Source: Saprospiraceae bacterium
Lineage (GTDB): Bacteria > Bacteroidota > Bacteroidia > Chitinophagales > Saprospiraceae
Reading direction: 5' to 3'
Assembly: GCA_016715465.1 (NCBI GenBank)
Contig: JADKAA010000029.1
Span: 310,001-374,000, forward strand
DNA length: 64,000 nt
A program made the translations under genes and the position numbers. Shown piece after piece: positions 17,515-29,400 of this stretch. The notes under the pieces are model-generated. The model worked only from the letters and a program-made list of their open reading frames with translations, was not told the DNA's origin and ran no database searches. Every line of letters starts with the position of its first letter. Within the stretch, counting starts at the first letter, position 1.

Positions 17515-18093
17515 ATGGCAGTAAAAATCCGCCTGGCTCGAAGAGGCCGTAAAAAAAATCCCTATTATCACATTGTAGTAGCAGATGCACGTTCTCCAAG
17601 GGATGGAAAATACATCGAAAACATAGGCAGCTACAACCCGCTCACCGTTCCTGCAACCATCGAACTGGACAGGGAGAAGGCCTATGAGTGGCTTAACAAA
17701 GGAGCTGTACCTACAGACACCGTAAATGCTATTCTTAGATTTAAGGGCGTATTACTTAAAAAACACCTTATGAAGGGTGTCAAAAAAGGTGCACTCACTC
17801 AAGAACAGGCTGAGATCAAACTTGCAGATTGGATCGAAACCAAGGAAGCAAGAATTCAATCCAGGATTGATAAGACCAAGTCGGAAAAAGAACAACACCA
17901 TAAATTGGTTTCTGGTGAAATGAAGGCTCCTGTAAAGGTAGCAGCTTCGGAAGAAGATCAGGCTGCATTCAGAGAAGAACCCCAGGTAGAAGTGCCCCAA
18001 GTGGAATTGCCTACAGCAGAAGAGCCTAAAGGAGAAGAGCCTAAAGGAGAAGAGCCTAAAGGAGAAGAAACCCAAGGAGAAGGAGAAGAATAA
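17515..18093 (+). CDS. rpsP: 30S ribosomal protein S16 with long acidic C-terminal extension
   Basis: The first 80 residues are S16 (VKIRLARRGRKKNPYYHIVV, SPRDGKYIENIGSYNP), which binds 16S rRNA early in 30S assembly. Bacterial S16 is commonly 80-90 residues; this one has 192. The extra part is a charged helical stretch (KTSEKEQHHKLVSG-like) and then a tail rich in Glu, Pro, Lys and Gly made of repeated GEEPK. Extended S16 proteins occur elsewhere in Bacteroidota, but the pentapeptide array is distinctive. It lies alone under its own promoter and terminator, not in the usual rpsP-rimM-trmD operon. Confidence 0.95.
   Translation: MAVKIRLARRGRKKNPYYHIVVADARSPRDGKYIENIGSYNPLTVPATIELDREKAYEWLNKGAVPTDTVNAILRFKGVLLKKHLMKGVKKGALTQEQAEIKLADWIETKEARIQSRIDKTKSEKEQHHKLVSGEMKAPVKVAASEEDQAAFREEPQVEVPQVELPTAEEPKGEEPKGEEPKGEETQGEGEE
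18019..18078 (+). repeat. 15-bp tandem repeat in the rpsP tail
   Basis: Three perfect copies of GAAGAGCCTAAAGGA and a fourth degenerate copy encode E-E-P-K-G units. The array is in frame, so copy-number change would lengthen or shorten the tail by five residues without breaking the gene. Confidence 0.85.
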
Positions 18094-18135
18094 ATTTTCT
18101 GCCGTAAGGCACTCAGACTTACAAAATTATTATAG

Positions 18136-18169
18136 AACCTGGTAAAGCCTTAAAATTTTACCAGGTTTT
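18136..18169 (+). terminator. Intrinsic terminator after rpsP
   Basis: An 11-bp stem AACCTGGTAAA / TTTACCAGGTT with a 10-base loop is followed by T residues. It lies 42 bp after the rpsP stop. Confidence 0.72.
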
Positions 18170-18205
18170 CATTTATACGTTCACAATCAAAAATAAACTG
18201 TCACC

Positions 18206-19594
18206 ATGGAAAAACTGCAAGACAACTACCAAGAGGCAATGCGACAAATAGCAGATGCCATTCAAAATTCTGAAACCCTTGCCGCCTACCTGGAAGAGGA
18301 AGATGAAACCCTGTACAAGACTTTACAGGAACAATTTGAACCTGCCATCCATGAAGTTTATGAAATAGTAGCCAACGAAAGTCCGCTTCAACTTGAAAAT
18401 CTGGAAAAAGCATTGCTTGACCCGGTTTATGAAGGCCTGTATCTTCCAAAGATTCTGGGATATGCAGTCTTAAGAGGTCATGTGGACAAGACCATAAGGT
18501 ATGCAGTACCGCAGAATCATTTCAAGGATATCCTGCTGGCAATCTGCAATTCACCCAATTTTGAACAAATTAAAAAGCGGATCGGTCAAACAACCCAGAT
18601 AGGGTTTGCACTTAGCAGTGACATTTGGATCACCAACCTGATCGAAAGTATTGAAAATAAAAAGATTAAAGCTTTTCTGGCTTCCCTGAAATCTGATGCC
18701 TTAAGGGATACAGACAAACGCAGAGAAGCCTTCAAAGGGTATAAGAACCAGTTTGCACACGCCAACTATCATTCTGCCGAATTTCCAAACAACGCCATTC
18801 AAATGGTTTCCGGTTATCAATCTTTAAAGGCCTTTCTATTATTCAGGGCTTTAAGTGCAGAAAACAACGCCAGTCTTTTGCCACACCTCAAAAACTTTAT
18901 CATCAATAAAGAGCTCAGGGGTCCTAATGAGTTTTTGGATATCCTGCTCATCATAGGACTAATGTTCCCTGTGGAAAATGGTCTCGAAGCAACCTATACG
19001 CAGGCTTTCAAAGAATTATACAATGGAAATAGTAAAGTGATTTCAGACTTTTTTATGCTTTACGACGAATTATACAATGACGACTCCGTATCCATCAAAC
19101 CCCAACACGAGATTCAATTGGCCTCTTTGCTTGCCACCGTGGATTCAGCCGAATTGCAGGCATATTTTAATACCGTAAATGAAGTCCACAACAAGGGTTT
19201 CGTGCATCCGGATGCCATTGATGCCGTAAGGGCCTATTATGACGGCCATAAAGGGCTGTCACAGGAGAATGAGTGTGTAAGGGCGGTAATTATGGGTTAC
19301 ATCACTAAATTTCTCGATAACCTGGAACCAGAGCAGTACACCGATTACTTTGAGATCAATAAAATCATCACTGCTTATATTGGCATCTTTTCCAATGAAA
19401 AGTTTAACCAGGACATCAAGGAAAGCAGCATGAAGTTTGTAACCAACTGCTTCAGGAAATACACGGACAAAAGGAGTAAGGACTATCAGGACATCAAAAA
19501 ATTTGTCGCTTCTACTTTCGTGGAATTAGGTTTCCTTACCGATAAACAAGTGGTGGAGATGTTTAAGACAAAGCGCAAACCGGCAGCATCTTAA
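18206..19594 (+). CDS. Conserved-looking hypothetical helical protein (462 aa)
   Basis: I do not recognise a family. The protein has no signal peptide, no membrane segment and no cysteine motif; it is strongly acidic at the N-terminus (LEEEDETLYKTLQEQFEP) and appears wholly alpha-helical, with successive 35-45 residue helix pairs that could form a HEAT-like solenoid. The middle contains ANYHSAEFPNNAIQMVSGY and the C-terminus is basic (KTKRKPAAS). A cytoplasmic scaffold or binding protein is a guess. It starts 36 bp after the rpsP terminator with ATG 18206, and is the only gene before a convergent M28 peptidase gene. Confidence 0.75.
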   Translation: MEKLQDNYQEAMRQIADAIQNSETLAAYLEEEDETLYKTLQEQFEPAIHEVYEIVANESPLQLENLEKALLDPVYEGLYLPKILGYAVLRGHVDKTIRYAVPQNHFKDILLAICNSPNFEQIKKRIGQTTQIGFALSSDIWITNLIESIENKKIKAFLASLKSDALRDTDKRREAFKGYKNQFAHANYHSAEFPNNAIQMVSGYQSLKAFLLFRALSAENNASLLPHLKNFIINKELRGPNEFLDILLIIGLMFPVENGLEATYTQAFKELYNGNSKVISDFFMLYDELYNDDSVSIKPQHEIQLASLLATVDSAELQAYFNTVNEVHNKGFVHPDAIDAVRAYYDGHKGLSQENECVRAVIMGYITKFLDNLEPEQYTDYFEINKIITAYIGIFSNEKFNQDIKESSMKFVTNCFRKYTDKRSKDYQDIKKFVASTFVELGFLTDKQVVEMFKTKRKPAAS

Positions 19595-19821
19595 GTAGTT
19601 GGTTTTATATTATTAAGGTTAACTGATAGCATCAATTATTCCTTTAGATCAAAGGCTGCTTTCACTTGCCTCAAAGTGCCATGTCAATTTGATTATATTT
19701 TAAATGCCATAAGGTAAATCCCGAACTCTCATTTTACGACGAAATAACATCACTTCCCGCCGTTAATGTGTAGTCAATTCGGTATCAAGTGAATTTTGTC
19801 CTGCAGTTGAGATTAGAGATC

Positions 19822-21060
19822 TTACTCAAACTTCACCTCTTTGATAATTTCCTGATCACCCCTTTTAATGAGTAATTTTGCGGAATCCCCCTGTTTGAAA
19901 GCAGCCAGGGCCTTCATGTAACTCATCATGTCGGTCACCTCCATGTCATTCATTTTCAGTACGATATCACCTTTCTGAAGGTCGGCTTTGAAAGCGGGTT
20001 TGCCCTCCCTGACCCCATCGATGCGCATGCCTTTGCCGTCGTACAGGTAGTCGGGAATCACCCCAAGGCTTACGGTAAATTTGGGGGCATCTGTAGATTC
20101 ATCCTTTGTTTTTGTAAAACTAAGTTTGACTGCACGATCAAGTCTTGCGATGATCTTATACACATACGCCGAAATGTCTCGCATGCCCGAAAAGTTGAGC
20201 AACTGAATGTCATCGGATGGTTTATGGTAGTCTTCATGCTGGCCGGTAAAAAAAGCCAGTACGGGGATGTCTTGCAGATAAAATGAAGTATGGTCGGAAG
20301 GGCCTATGCCGGATTCTGACAATTTCAGCTTGAGTTTGTATTTATTTTCTTCTTCCAGTACGGTTTTAAAAGAAGGTGAAGTCCCAGTACCACTTAAGGC
20401 AAGTTGCCTGTCGGCGTTGAGCCTGCCAACCATGTCCATATTGATCATATAGTTCATTTTGGAAACCGGTATGGTGGGGTTATTCACAAAATAATTGGAA
20501 CCCCAAAGTCCTTTTTCTTCACCTGAAAAGCCAATAAAAAGAAAATTGTTGTGTTTGAGTTTGCTTTTTTTCAAAACACTTGCCAGGTAAACCATCATAG
20601 ATACTCCGCTGGCATTATCGTCAGCTCCATTATGGATGGCGGGTACACCGGTATAAAGCGATCCTTCCTTTCCATAACCCAGGTGGTCGAAGTGAGCACC
20701 AATGACTACCGTGTTTTCTGCCTTATTGTCGAGGTACGCCACGACATTTTTACCCACGATTTCAGGATCTCCGGTTTCAGCAACGGCAGCATGTGGGTTT
20801 GATTTCACTTTTCGCCTGAATTCCTGGTAGAAACCATTGGTTCCCATGGGTTTAAGGCCAATATCTTTAAAGCGCTCAACTAAATAGGCAGCAGCCATAT
20901 TTTCACCTTCCGTGCCCACTTCGCGGCCCTCCATTTCATCTGATGCCAGCAAACCAATATCTATGGTCATTTGCTGCACCGGATCCTCGCCCGGGATGTC
21001 TAATGAACGCGAACACGAAACAAAGAGAAGCAAGGCAAGTAAGAAATGAAATACTTTCAT
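19822..21060 (-). CDS. M28 family zinc aminopeptidase lipoprotein with PDZ domain
   Basis: 412 residues. The N-terminus is a lipoprotein signal (lipobox LFVSC at about 13-17). The peptidase core shows all five metal ligands of the family: H in IGAHFDHLG, D in ADDNASG, E and the catalytic glutamate in GFSGEEKG, D in NMDMVGRL, and H in EDYHKPSDD. A PDZ domain (about 325-412; VREGKPAFKADLQKGDIVLK) follows. The likely role is periplasmic or surface release of N-terminal amino acids from peptides. A PA-like insert is short or absent. Confidence 0.92.
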   Translation of the reverse strand: MKVFHFLLALLLFVSCSRSLDIPGEDPVQQMTIDIGLLASDEMEGREVGTEGENMAAAYLVERFKDIGLKPMGTNGFYQEFRRKVKSNPHAAVAETGDPEIVGKNVVAYLDNKAENTVVIGAHFDHLGYGKEGSLYTGVPAIHNGADDNASGVSMMVYLASVLKKSKLKHNNFLFIGFSGEEKGLWGSNYFVNNPTIPVSKMNYMINMDMVGRLNADRQLALSGTGTSPSFKTVLEEENKYKLKLKLSESGIGPSDHTSFYLQDIPVLAFFTGQHEDYHKPSDDIQLLNFSGMRDISAYVYKIIARLDRAVKLSFTKTKDESTDAPKFTVSLGVIPDYLYDGKGMRIDGVREGKPAFKADLQKGDIVLKMNDMEVTDMMSYMKALAAFKQGDSAKLLIKRGDQEIIKEVKFE

Positions 21061-21281
21061 GAATTAATGATATTTTATGCCACAAACATAGGGATTTAGA
21101 CTGACATTATAATTAATGTACATGTGCAACATATTAGACAAAATGTCACTGCAACTGCAATTTTTACAGGGTGAATTAAATTAAAACTGCCAACATAGCA
21201 TAAAATTGTCGCCTAAATCCAAAAAAATGGCACTGGCATATAGATTGATACGGTTAAAGAAACAAAATCAAACAAAGTAAC
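21061..21281 (+). promoter_or_regulatory. dnaK upstream region
   Basis: This divergent spacer between the M28 gene and dnaK carries a dyad ACATTA-TAAT-TAATGT at 21104-21119. I saw neither the CIRCE element used by HrcA nor an exact TAnnTTTG near dnaK, so heat-shock control cannot be read from the sequence. Confidence 0.3.
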
Positions 21282-23183
21282 ATGGGAAAAATTATAGGAA
21301 TTGACCTGGGAACCACCAACTCCTGCGTAGCAGTGATGGAAGGCAATGACCCGGTAGTCATACCCAATGAAGAGGGTAGAAGAACTACGCCTTCTGTAGT
21401 AGCATTTCTGGACAATGGAGAACGCAAGGTTGGAGATCCCGCTAAAAGGCAGGCCATAACCAATCCAAAGAGGACGGTAGCATCCATAAAAAGATTTATG
21501 GGTAACCGCTTTTCGGAGGTAGGCAAGGAAGCTGGCAGAATGGCATACAAAGTGGAAAAAGGAGACAACGATACCACCAGGGTGGACATAGATGGCAGGC
21601 AATATACACCACAGGAAATTTCTGCCATGGTGTTACAAAAAATGAAAAAAACGGCAGAAGACTTTTTAGGTCAACCCGTTACTGAAGCTGTAATTACGGT
21701 CCCTGCATATTTTAATGACTCGCAAAGACAAGCGACCAAAGAAGCCGGAGAGGTCGCAGGTTTAAAGGTTTTGAGGATTATCAATGAACCTACGGCTGCT
21801 GCCCTGGCTTATGGTTTGGATAAAAAACACCACGACTCAACCATCGCGGTGTATGACCTGGGGGGTGGTACTTTCGACATATCCATTCTGGAACTTGGAG
21901 AAGGCGTTTTTGAAGTAAAATCAACCAACGGTGATACACACCTGGGTGGTGACGACTTTGACCAGGTAATCATAGACTGGCTGGCTGAAACATTTAAATC
22001 ACAGGAAAATATTGACCTGAGAAAAGACCCGATGGCACTTCAAAGGTTAAAAGAAGCCGCAGAAAAGGCAAAAATTGAGTTGTCGTCTTCTGCAGAAACA
22101 GAGGTTAACCTTCCTTATGTCACTGCGGTAGATGGGGTGCCAAAGCACCTGGTGGTCAAATTGTCCAGGGCAAAATTTGAGCAACTCGCTGATGAGTTGG
22201 TTCAACGCACATTGAAACCTTGTGCCGATGCACTTCGCGATGCCGGACTTGATAAGGGGCAAATCGATGAGGTAATCCTTGTAGGTGGATCAACACGTAT
22301 CCCCAAAATTCAAGAGGCCGTGGAAGCCTTTTTTGGCAAAAAACCCAATAAATCTGTAAACCCGGATGAAGTGGTGGCTGTGGGTGCAGCGATCCAGGGC
22401 GGGGTATTGAGCGGTGATGTCAAAGATGTTTTGTTACTCGACGTTACTCCATTGTCAATGGGAATTGAGGTCATGGGAGGAATGTATGATGTGGTGATTG
22501 AAGCAAATTCCACCATACCTACGAAAAAATCAAAAGTGTACAGCACTGCAGCGGACAACCAGCCAAGTGTAGAAATCCACATCTTACAGGGAGAAAGACC
22601 CATGGCCAAAGACAACAGAGCCATTGGAAGATTTATCTTAGATGGCATTCCGCCAGCGGCCAGAGGCATACCACAAATCGAGGTCTCCTTTGACATAGAT
22701 GCAAACGGTATCCTCAGTGTTTCTGCCATGGACAAAGGCACCGGAAAACAGCAAAATATCCGCATTGAGGCTTCAACAGGTCTTTCCAAAGAAGAAATCG
22801 AAAAGATGAAAACAGAGGCGGCTGCCAATGCAGAAACCGATAAAGCAGCAAGGGAAAAGGCTGAAGCCATAAACCAGGCCGACAGTCTGATCTTTCAGAC
22901 CGAAAAACAACTCAGTGAATTTGGCGAAAAGATACCGGCTGAGAAACGCGCTGCCATCGACACAGCCCTGGCGCAACTCAAGGAAGCGCATAAAAATCAG
23001 GACGTTGACCTGATTAACTCGACGACAAAAGCACTCAACGATGCTTTCATGGCGGCAAGTCAGGACATCTATGCTGCCCAGCAAAATGCCCAGCAGGGTC
23101 AGCCGGGTGGTGGAGACAGTGCCGGAACTGCGACGGACGACATCACAGACGTAGAATTTGAGGAAGTTCAGGACAAGAAATAA
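21282..23183 (+). CDS. dnaK: Molecular chaperone DnaK (Hsp70)
   Basis: 633 residues, family-typical. It begins GKIIGIDLGTTNSCVAVMEG, carries the second phosphate loop DLGGGTFDISILELG, the adenosine motif VGGSTRIPKIQ, the interdomain linker DVLLLDVTPLSMGIE, and ends DDITDVEFEEVQDKK, the conserved acidic C-terminus. DnaK binds exposed hydrophobic segments in an ATP-dependent cycle with DnaJ and GrpE. Neither co-chaperone gene is next to it. It is followed by a strong terminator and stands as a single-gene unit. Confidence 0.98.
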   Translation: MGKIIGIDLGTTNSCVAVMEGNDPVVIPNEEGRRTTPSVVAFLDNGERKVGDPAKRQAITNPKRTVASIKRFMGNRFSEVGKEAGRMAYKVEKGDNDTTRVDIDGRQYTPQEISAMVLQKMKKTAEDFLGQPVTEAVITVPAYFNDSQRQATKEAGEVAGLKVLRIINEPTAAALAYGLDKKHHDSTIAVYDLGGGTFDISILELGEGVFEVKSTNGDTHLGGDDFDQVIIDWLAETFKSQENIDLRKDPMALQRLKEAAEKAKIELSSSAETEVNLPYVTAVDGVPKHLVVKLSRAKFEQLADELVQRTLKPCADALRDAGLDKGQIDEVILVGGSTRIPKIQEAVEAFFGKKPNKSVNPDEVVAVGAAIQGGVLSGDVKDVLLLDVTPLSMGIEVMGGMYDVVIEANSTIPTKKSKVYSTAADNQPSVEIHILQGERPMAKDNRAIGRFILDGIPPAARGIPQIEVSFDIDANGILSVSAMDKGTGKQQNIRIEASTGLSKEEIEKMKTEAAANAETDKAAREKAEAINQADSLIFQTEKQLSEFGEKIPAEKRAAIDTALAQLKEAHKNQDVDLINSTTKALNDAFMAASQDIYAAQQNAQQGQPGGGDSAGTATDDITDVEFEEVQDKK

Positions 23184-23210
23184 ACGAATTCGAAGATTGC
23201 AGGAAGAGGA

Positions 23211-23240
23211 AGCCTGGCAGTAATGCCGGGTTTTTTTTTT
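23211..23240 (+). terminator. Intrinsic terminator after dnaK
   Basis: Stem CCTGGC / GCCGGG (one T-G wobble) with loop AGTAAT is followed by ten T residues. Confidence 0.75.
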
Positions 23241-23394
23241 CTATACAGATATATAAAAGTTTTATATTTTAACCAGGGACTTAGTCACCTACTTTTTCAC
23301 TAGGTTCATGAAGGAGAAATTGTTATAAAACTTTTTACTTATGCTTTGATAAAAAACTATATATATATATTTATATTATGTAATGTGTTATTAA

Positions 23395-23426
23395 TTTGGT
23401 GGTAATCTGCCGATTCTTTATATTTG
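23395..23426 (+). promoter_or_regulatory. Full promoter (TTTG-N20-TATATTTG) of the giant secreted protein gene
   Basis: TTTG at 23395-23398 is followed after 20 bp by TATATTTG at 23419-23426. The start codon is about 37 bp downstream. The region before it (23241-23394) is very AT-rich with an (AT)n run near 23359-23371 and no gene. Confidence 0.6.
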
Positions 23427-23463
23427 AGTGAATATTCTTTTTTAACCAAACTTACATTCAGTA

Positions 23464-26400
23464 ATGATGAAGAGTCTAACATTCTTTTGCAGCGCTATTA
23501 TTTCCATATTATTTACTATTTCATTAAGTGCGCAGGTGACCGTTACGGTAACCGGTGCAGGCAATACGACGCCAAATCTTTCGGCAAGTTATGCCTCACT
23601 TAATGCTGCCCTTACAGACTTGAATGCCATTAATGCCATGTCAGGACCTGTCGTTTTGACCTGTGCAGCCGGGTCAGAAACTGCTCCTTCTTCGGCTGGA
23701 TTTACCCTGGGAAGTGCTACCTTAAATCCGTTGCTGAGTGCAACCAATACCATTACACTTACCGCATCTGGAGTTGTGACTTTGAATGCGGCGGTCGGGG
23801 TCGCCACACCAACTTCTCCAGTACCGGACGGCATCTTCAAAATTGTTGGAGCGGATTGGGTAACGGTTAATGGCCTTACATTTACGGACGGCAATGCCAC
23901 AAACCCTGAAGCCATGGAATTTGGACTTGCCTTGTTTAAAATGGATGCAGGTGATGGGGCTCAAAACAATACCATCCAAAACTGTACTTTCAACATGCAG
24001 CGTGATAATTTTGCAACCGGGACATCCCCGATGGTAGAAGGATCTGTATGTTTGCTAACCATAAATTCCACGCCTGCAGCTGCAACCACGGTCCTGACAC
24101 CGTCATCTGCTGCCGGCACAAACAGCAACAATAAATATTATTCTAATACCACCAATGGGGGAAACTATGGCATCGTGCTCAGTGGCTATGCAGCTGCCTC
24201 CCCTTTCACCCTGGGTGACACCAATAATGACATCGGGGGTGCCGATATTTCTACCAGTAACATCATTCGCAACTATGGTGGTGGAACGGCATCAACCAAT
24301 CCGGCTGCAGGGATTCGCGCGAACAACCAATGGGGAATTAACATATCCTATAACGATGTGGACAACAATGACGGAGGCGGTGTTGATCACCCAAGTACCC
24401 TGAGGGGCATCTATGGACAAGCGGGCACCAGCGCCAATGCCACGATAAATTTTAATACGGTATCCATAAAAGGTGGAGGTACAACAAGCCAGTTGACTGG
24501 AATTGAAGTAGCTATTGGTTCGACGGCCGCCTCAAATACCGTGGACATCAACAACAATACCGTCCAAAACAGTACCTATTCCACGGCTACATCCGGCACC
24601 TTTAGGGCCATTGCCATCTCATCAAGCCCTGCAATCTTGAATGTTACCAGCAATTCTATTCTCAACAATACCAGTCCTAGTACTGGGCAATTTGACTGCA
24701 TTATTTTATCAAGTACACCGGGAACTTATAATTGCAACTATAATACCATTGATGGAAATATAAAAACAGGAACGGGTACATTTCATGGTATCTACTACAG
24801 TTCTTCAGGTTCAGCAATGGTGGTCACTTTGAGGGGCAATGCGGTGACAAATAATCAAATTCAAGGCGCCAGTGGTTTACTTTATTGCATGAGGGGCGTG
24901 ACATCCTTATATACCGTCCGAGAAAATACGATCTCGGCCAACAAAATTCCAAATACATCTGGAACCACCACCAGCAGTATTTATGGCTGGTCAAATGCAG
25001 GATCTCCAACTATGGAAGAGATTTTTGAAAATGACATTTTTGATTTGAGCATCGATGGTGCTGGCACAAGTACTTCTTCACTTATTTATGGAATCAACTT
25101 AAGCACATCGAGTTCTTCCAATAAAAATATTTATAATAACAGAATACGCAATCTTCAATACATTAACTCTTCTACCGGAGCAGCAACAATTATCGGAATA
25201 TCTCAATCGTTAGCTTTAAGCGCCAACATTTATTCCAATACAATTTATGATTTATTAGCTACCAATGGAACTGCCTCATTGGTAAGGGGAATTCAAATCA
25301 GCAGTGGAACTACGCTCAATGTGTATAACAACCTAATTGGAAATTTGCAAGCGTCTGCATCTGACTCAGGAGATGCATTGCGGGGTATAAATATTACGAG
25401 TGCATCAACTAGTTCAAACTTAAACATCTCATACAACACCATTTATCTCAATGGCACATCCAGCGGCACCAATTTTGGCAGCCAGGGCCTCTACCATACA
25501 TACAGCACTACTGCGACAACTGCTGTTTTGAATATGCGTAACAACATCATTTCAAATCTATCTACTGCCAATGGAACAGGTCTTACCGTTGCTTTCAGAA
25601 GGTCTGCATCGACAAACCTTAATAATTACGGCGCGGTTTCCAACAACAACCTTTTCTATGCTGGAACGCCATCAGCCACCAATCTCATATTTACTGACGG
25701 AACAAATAATGACCAGACACTTGCAGCTTTCAAAGCACGAGTTACACCCCGTGAAACTGTGTCGATTTCAGAATCACCAAACTTTGTTTCGACAACAGGA
25801 TCAGATCCCACCTTTCTTCATGTCGATACCGGCATAGGTACTCAAATAGAAAGCGGGGGTATCAATATCGCAGGAATTACCTCCGATTTTGATGGAGATG
25901 TCAGAAATGGTGCAACACCTGATATTGGAGCGGATGAATTTTCCAGCATAGGAATTGATCTTAACCCACCGGTTATTTCTTACGCACTACTAAGTAATTC
26001 TTCCTGTATAGAAAACAAAAATTTGACACCTGTGAATATAACAGATGCCAGCGGAGTAAATATTGCTGCAGGCACAAGACCACGGATGTATTACAAAAAA
26101 TCAACAAATGCAAATACGGTAAATGACAATACCAATGCAACGGATGGTTGGAAATATGTAGAAGCATCGGGAATGGGTGACACGCCATTTAGTTTCACTA
26201 CAGATTTCTCGTTGTTATTGGGTGGCGCAGGCGCAGCTACAGGTGATACCATTCAATATTTTGTAGTGGCACAAGACATTGCCGCCACACCCAATGTAGG
26301 CATAAATGCAGGAAGTTTTGCCACCACTCCTGCCAGTGTCGCATTGACAGCGGCCCATTTCCCAATCGGTGGAACTCTCAATAAATTTATTTTTGTGCCT

Positions 26401-29400
26401 GCCGGTCTTTCCGGTGCTAAAACCATTGGAGCTGCCGGCGACTATCCTACATTGACCGGTGTAGGTGGCCTGTTTGAAGCCATAAATGCAGGTGGCATGT
26501 CAGCCGCACTGACAGCGACGATAATTGATGCTTCTGTGACTGAAACCGGAGCGACGGCCTTAAATGGCATCAATTATAATGGATGTGTCGCAGGTCCATA
26601 TGCTTTAACCATAAAACCATCTGCCACATCTGTTTTAACAGGTAGTGTAGGTGCAGGTGCATTGATCAAACTCAATGGAGCTGATAATGTAACGATTGAT
26701 GGAAGCAATAGTGGGGGAAATGACAGAAGCTTAACCATTCAAAACACGACAGCTACTACAAGCGGCAATGCGGTAGTTTGGCTTGCCGCACCTGCAATCG
26801 GTAATGGCTCGACTGACAATACGGTTAAAAATTGTATTATCGAAGGAAACTCTTCTACAACAAGCCTTATGGGGGTCTATGTGGGTGGAAATACTACCAT
26901 AAGTACAACGGCTGCCGGTAATGAATCAAACAACAACAATACTTTTCAAAACAACTTGTTTCGCAAGACACAATATGGTTTGGTATTATTTGGGTTTAAC
27001 GCAAATTCACCCGACCAGAATAACCTTATAGCAAACAACAATTTTGGAACAGCTGTAGCGGGTGAAGGATTTGGGCTTGCGGGTATTTGGGCTGACAGGC
27101 AACAAAATCTTCAGGTATCCGGTAACGAAGTGCAAAATGTGACAGGTACATCAACCTCAACCCAATATGGAATCCGGTTATTAGACTTTAAAAATGGATT
27201 GGCATTTAATAATAATGTGCATGACTTAAGCTATACAGGAACTTCAACGGGTAAGGTGTATGGCATTGTAGTCATAAGCTCAACCTATACTACGATGGCC
27301 AACCCATCAAATGCCACGGTTTATAACAATTTCATCTCCAAATTAAATGCATCCAGTACCAGCGCGGTTTGGAATGTGACCGGCTTATTTGCAGGTGCCG
27401 GCTATGGTGATAAATTTTATCATAATACGGTCCATCTCACTGGTCAGGTTGCCAATACTGCCTCAGCAAAAGTCGCAGCCTTTGCAAATGGAGATGGAAA
27501 CATATCGGCATTTGGAACAAGCATAGATGTCAGAAATAACATATTTAATGTTGAAGGTTCAAATTCGGCTTCCGGTGGCAACTTTTGGGCTTTTTACTCA
27601 AGGGCAACTTCACTTGCTGGTTCAACGATCAATTACAATGACTTAAATTGTGTTGGCACAAATGCGACCAATAATACAGGTAGTTTCAACAGTATTAATT
27701 ATGTAACGCTGGCAGATTGGCAGGCTGCTTCCGGCATGGATGCCAATTCATTTACTGAAACCCCAATATTTACATCTTCCAGTGATTTGCATTTAAATCT
27801 TGGAATGACCAGTACAAGGTTAGAATCCGGTGGAACAAATGTGGCTATTGCTACAGATATTGACTTACAGTCAAGACCAGGCCCGGCAGGCTCTGTAAAC
27901 GGCGGTGCATCAAACCCGGATGTAGGGGCCGATGAATTCGACGGCGTTCCGGCATTGCCTATGATGTATGTATCATCAACTGTAGATCAGGTCAGTGGCA
28001 GTGCATATGCAGGTGCTATAAATCAAAGCATAATTCGAATCAAAGTTGTCACTTCAGGACCCTTAACACCTATAAGTGCCACCAGTTTTGACTTAAATGC
28101 CAATGGAACCACAGATATTGCTGACATCAATACAGCTAATGCAAAAATATATTACACAGGATCATCTACAGCATTTTCTACGGGGACTTTGTTTGGTTCA
28201 GCAATTCCGACCTTTGCTACATTTACAATAACTGGTTCTCAAATATTAAACAATGGGGACAACTATTTCTGGCTCGCCTATGATGTAACCACGGGTGCAG
28301 CCTCCAGCAATCTCATAGACGGGGAATGCACCAGTGTAACTGTAGGTTCTGCTTTTATGCCAACAGTTACCGCACCTTCCGGTAATAAACAAATTGTTGG
28401 TCCTATGAATGGTACTTATCTGGTTGGAGCGGCAGAAACATTCCCGAATTTCCAAACTTTGACAAATGCCATTGCAGACTTAAACAACAGGGGGGTCTCT
28501 GGACCTGTAATAATCGAATTAAAAGATGCACTATATTCATCTGGTGAAACTTTTCCACTTATTCTCAATCAGGTGGCCGGAGCTAGTGGTACCAATACCA
28601 TCTTATTCAAGCCGGGGACCGGAGTTACGTCACTGATTTCCGGAAGTACATCTTCTGGTGCACTTATAAAATTAAATGGTGCAGACTATGTGGTCATTGA
28701 TGGAAGTAACAGCGGTGGAACTGATAGAAGTTTAACAATTACAAATACAGCCACTGCAGGATCTACTGTGGTATCCGTTGTCAGCCTTGGTGGGGGGGCC
28801 GGAGCAACCAATAACACCATAAAAAATTGCAACCTTAGCACCGGTATTGCAACAACAATAGGGTATGTTATTTCTGTGGGCGGTAATACCCCAGGCACAG
28901 GAGGTGATGACAATGACAATACCACACTCCAAAACAATTCAATTTCATTGGCTCCCATAGGGATCTATGCCACAGGCACCGTCGCAGGTACCAATGACAA
29001 TCTAAATATCATTGGAAATACCATAACTTACAATGGAACCCTGGCCAGCTTAGGCATTCAGGCTGGTCATGCCGTAAACAGCCTGATAAGCCAAAATACA
29101 ATCGATGAGCAAACAACTGCATCACAGTCACCTACTGGAATTTCGCTTGAAACCGGTTTTATAAACTCATCTGTGACAAAAAACAATGTCACCAAAGCAT
29201 TAACCACAGCTACAGGAGGCTATGGCGGCAGAGGCATCACAGTGGGTACTGCATCTGCTACCAGTAACCTTACCATTGCCAATAATTTCATTAGCGGAAT
29301 CAATGGTTCAAACTGGACAGGCTTTAGCAATTCATCATCCATGGGTATAGGCATAGGTATGATCGGCAATAGTTCTACCATTACAACAGTTGCAGGGGGC

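Noticed and set aside
21220..21281. Sigma-54-like TGGCAC before dnaK
   Set aside because: The -12 half (TTGCA) is absent at the proper distance.
22310..22870. 186-codon open frame antisense to dnaK
   Set aside because: Long antisense frames are a known by-product of dnaK codon usage; the product has no coherent features and there is no promoter.
23359..23371. (AT)n run as a possible origin or recombination site
   Set aside because: Short simple repeat in AT-rich promoter-proximal DNA with no DnaA boxes or dyads.
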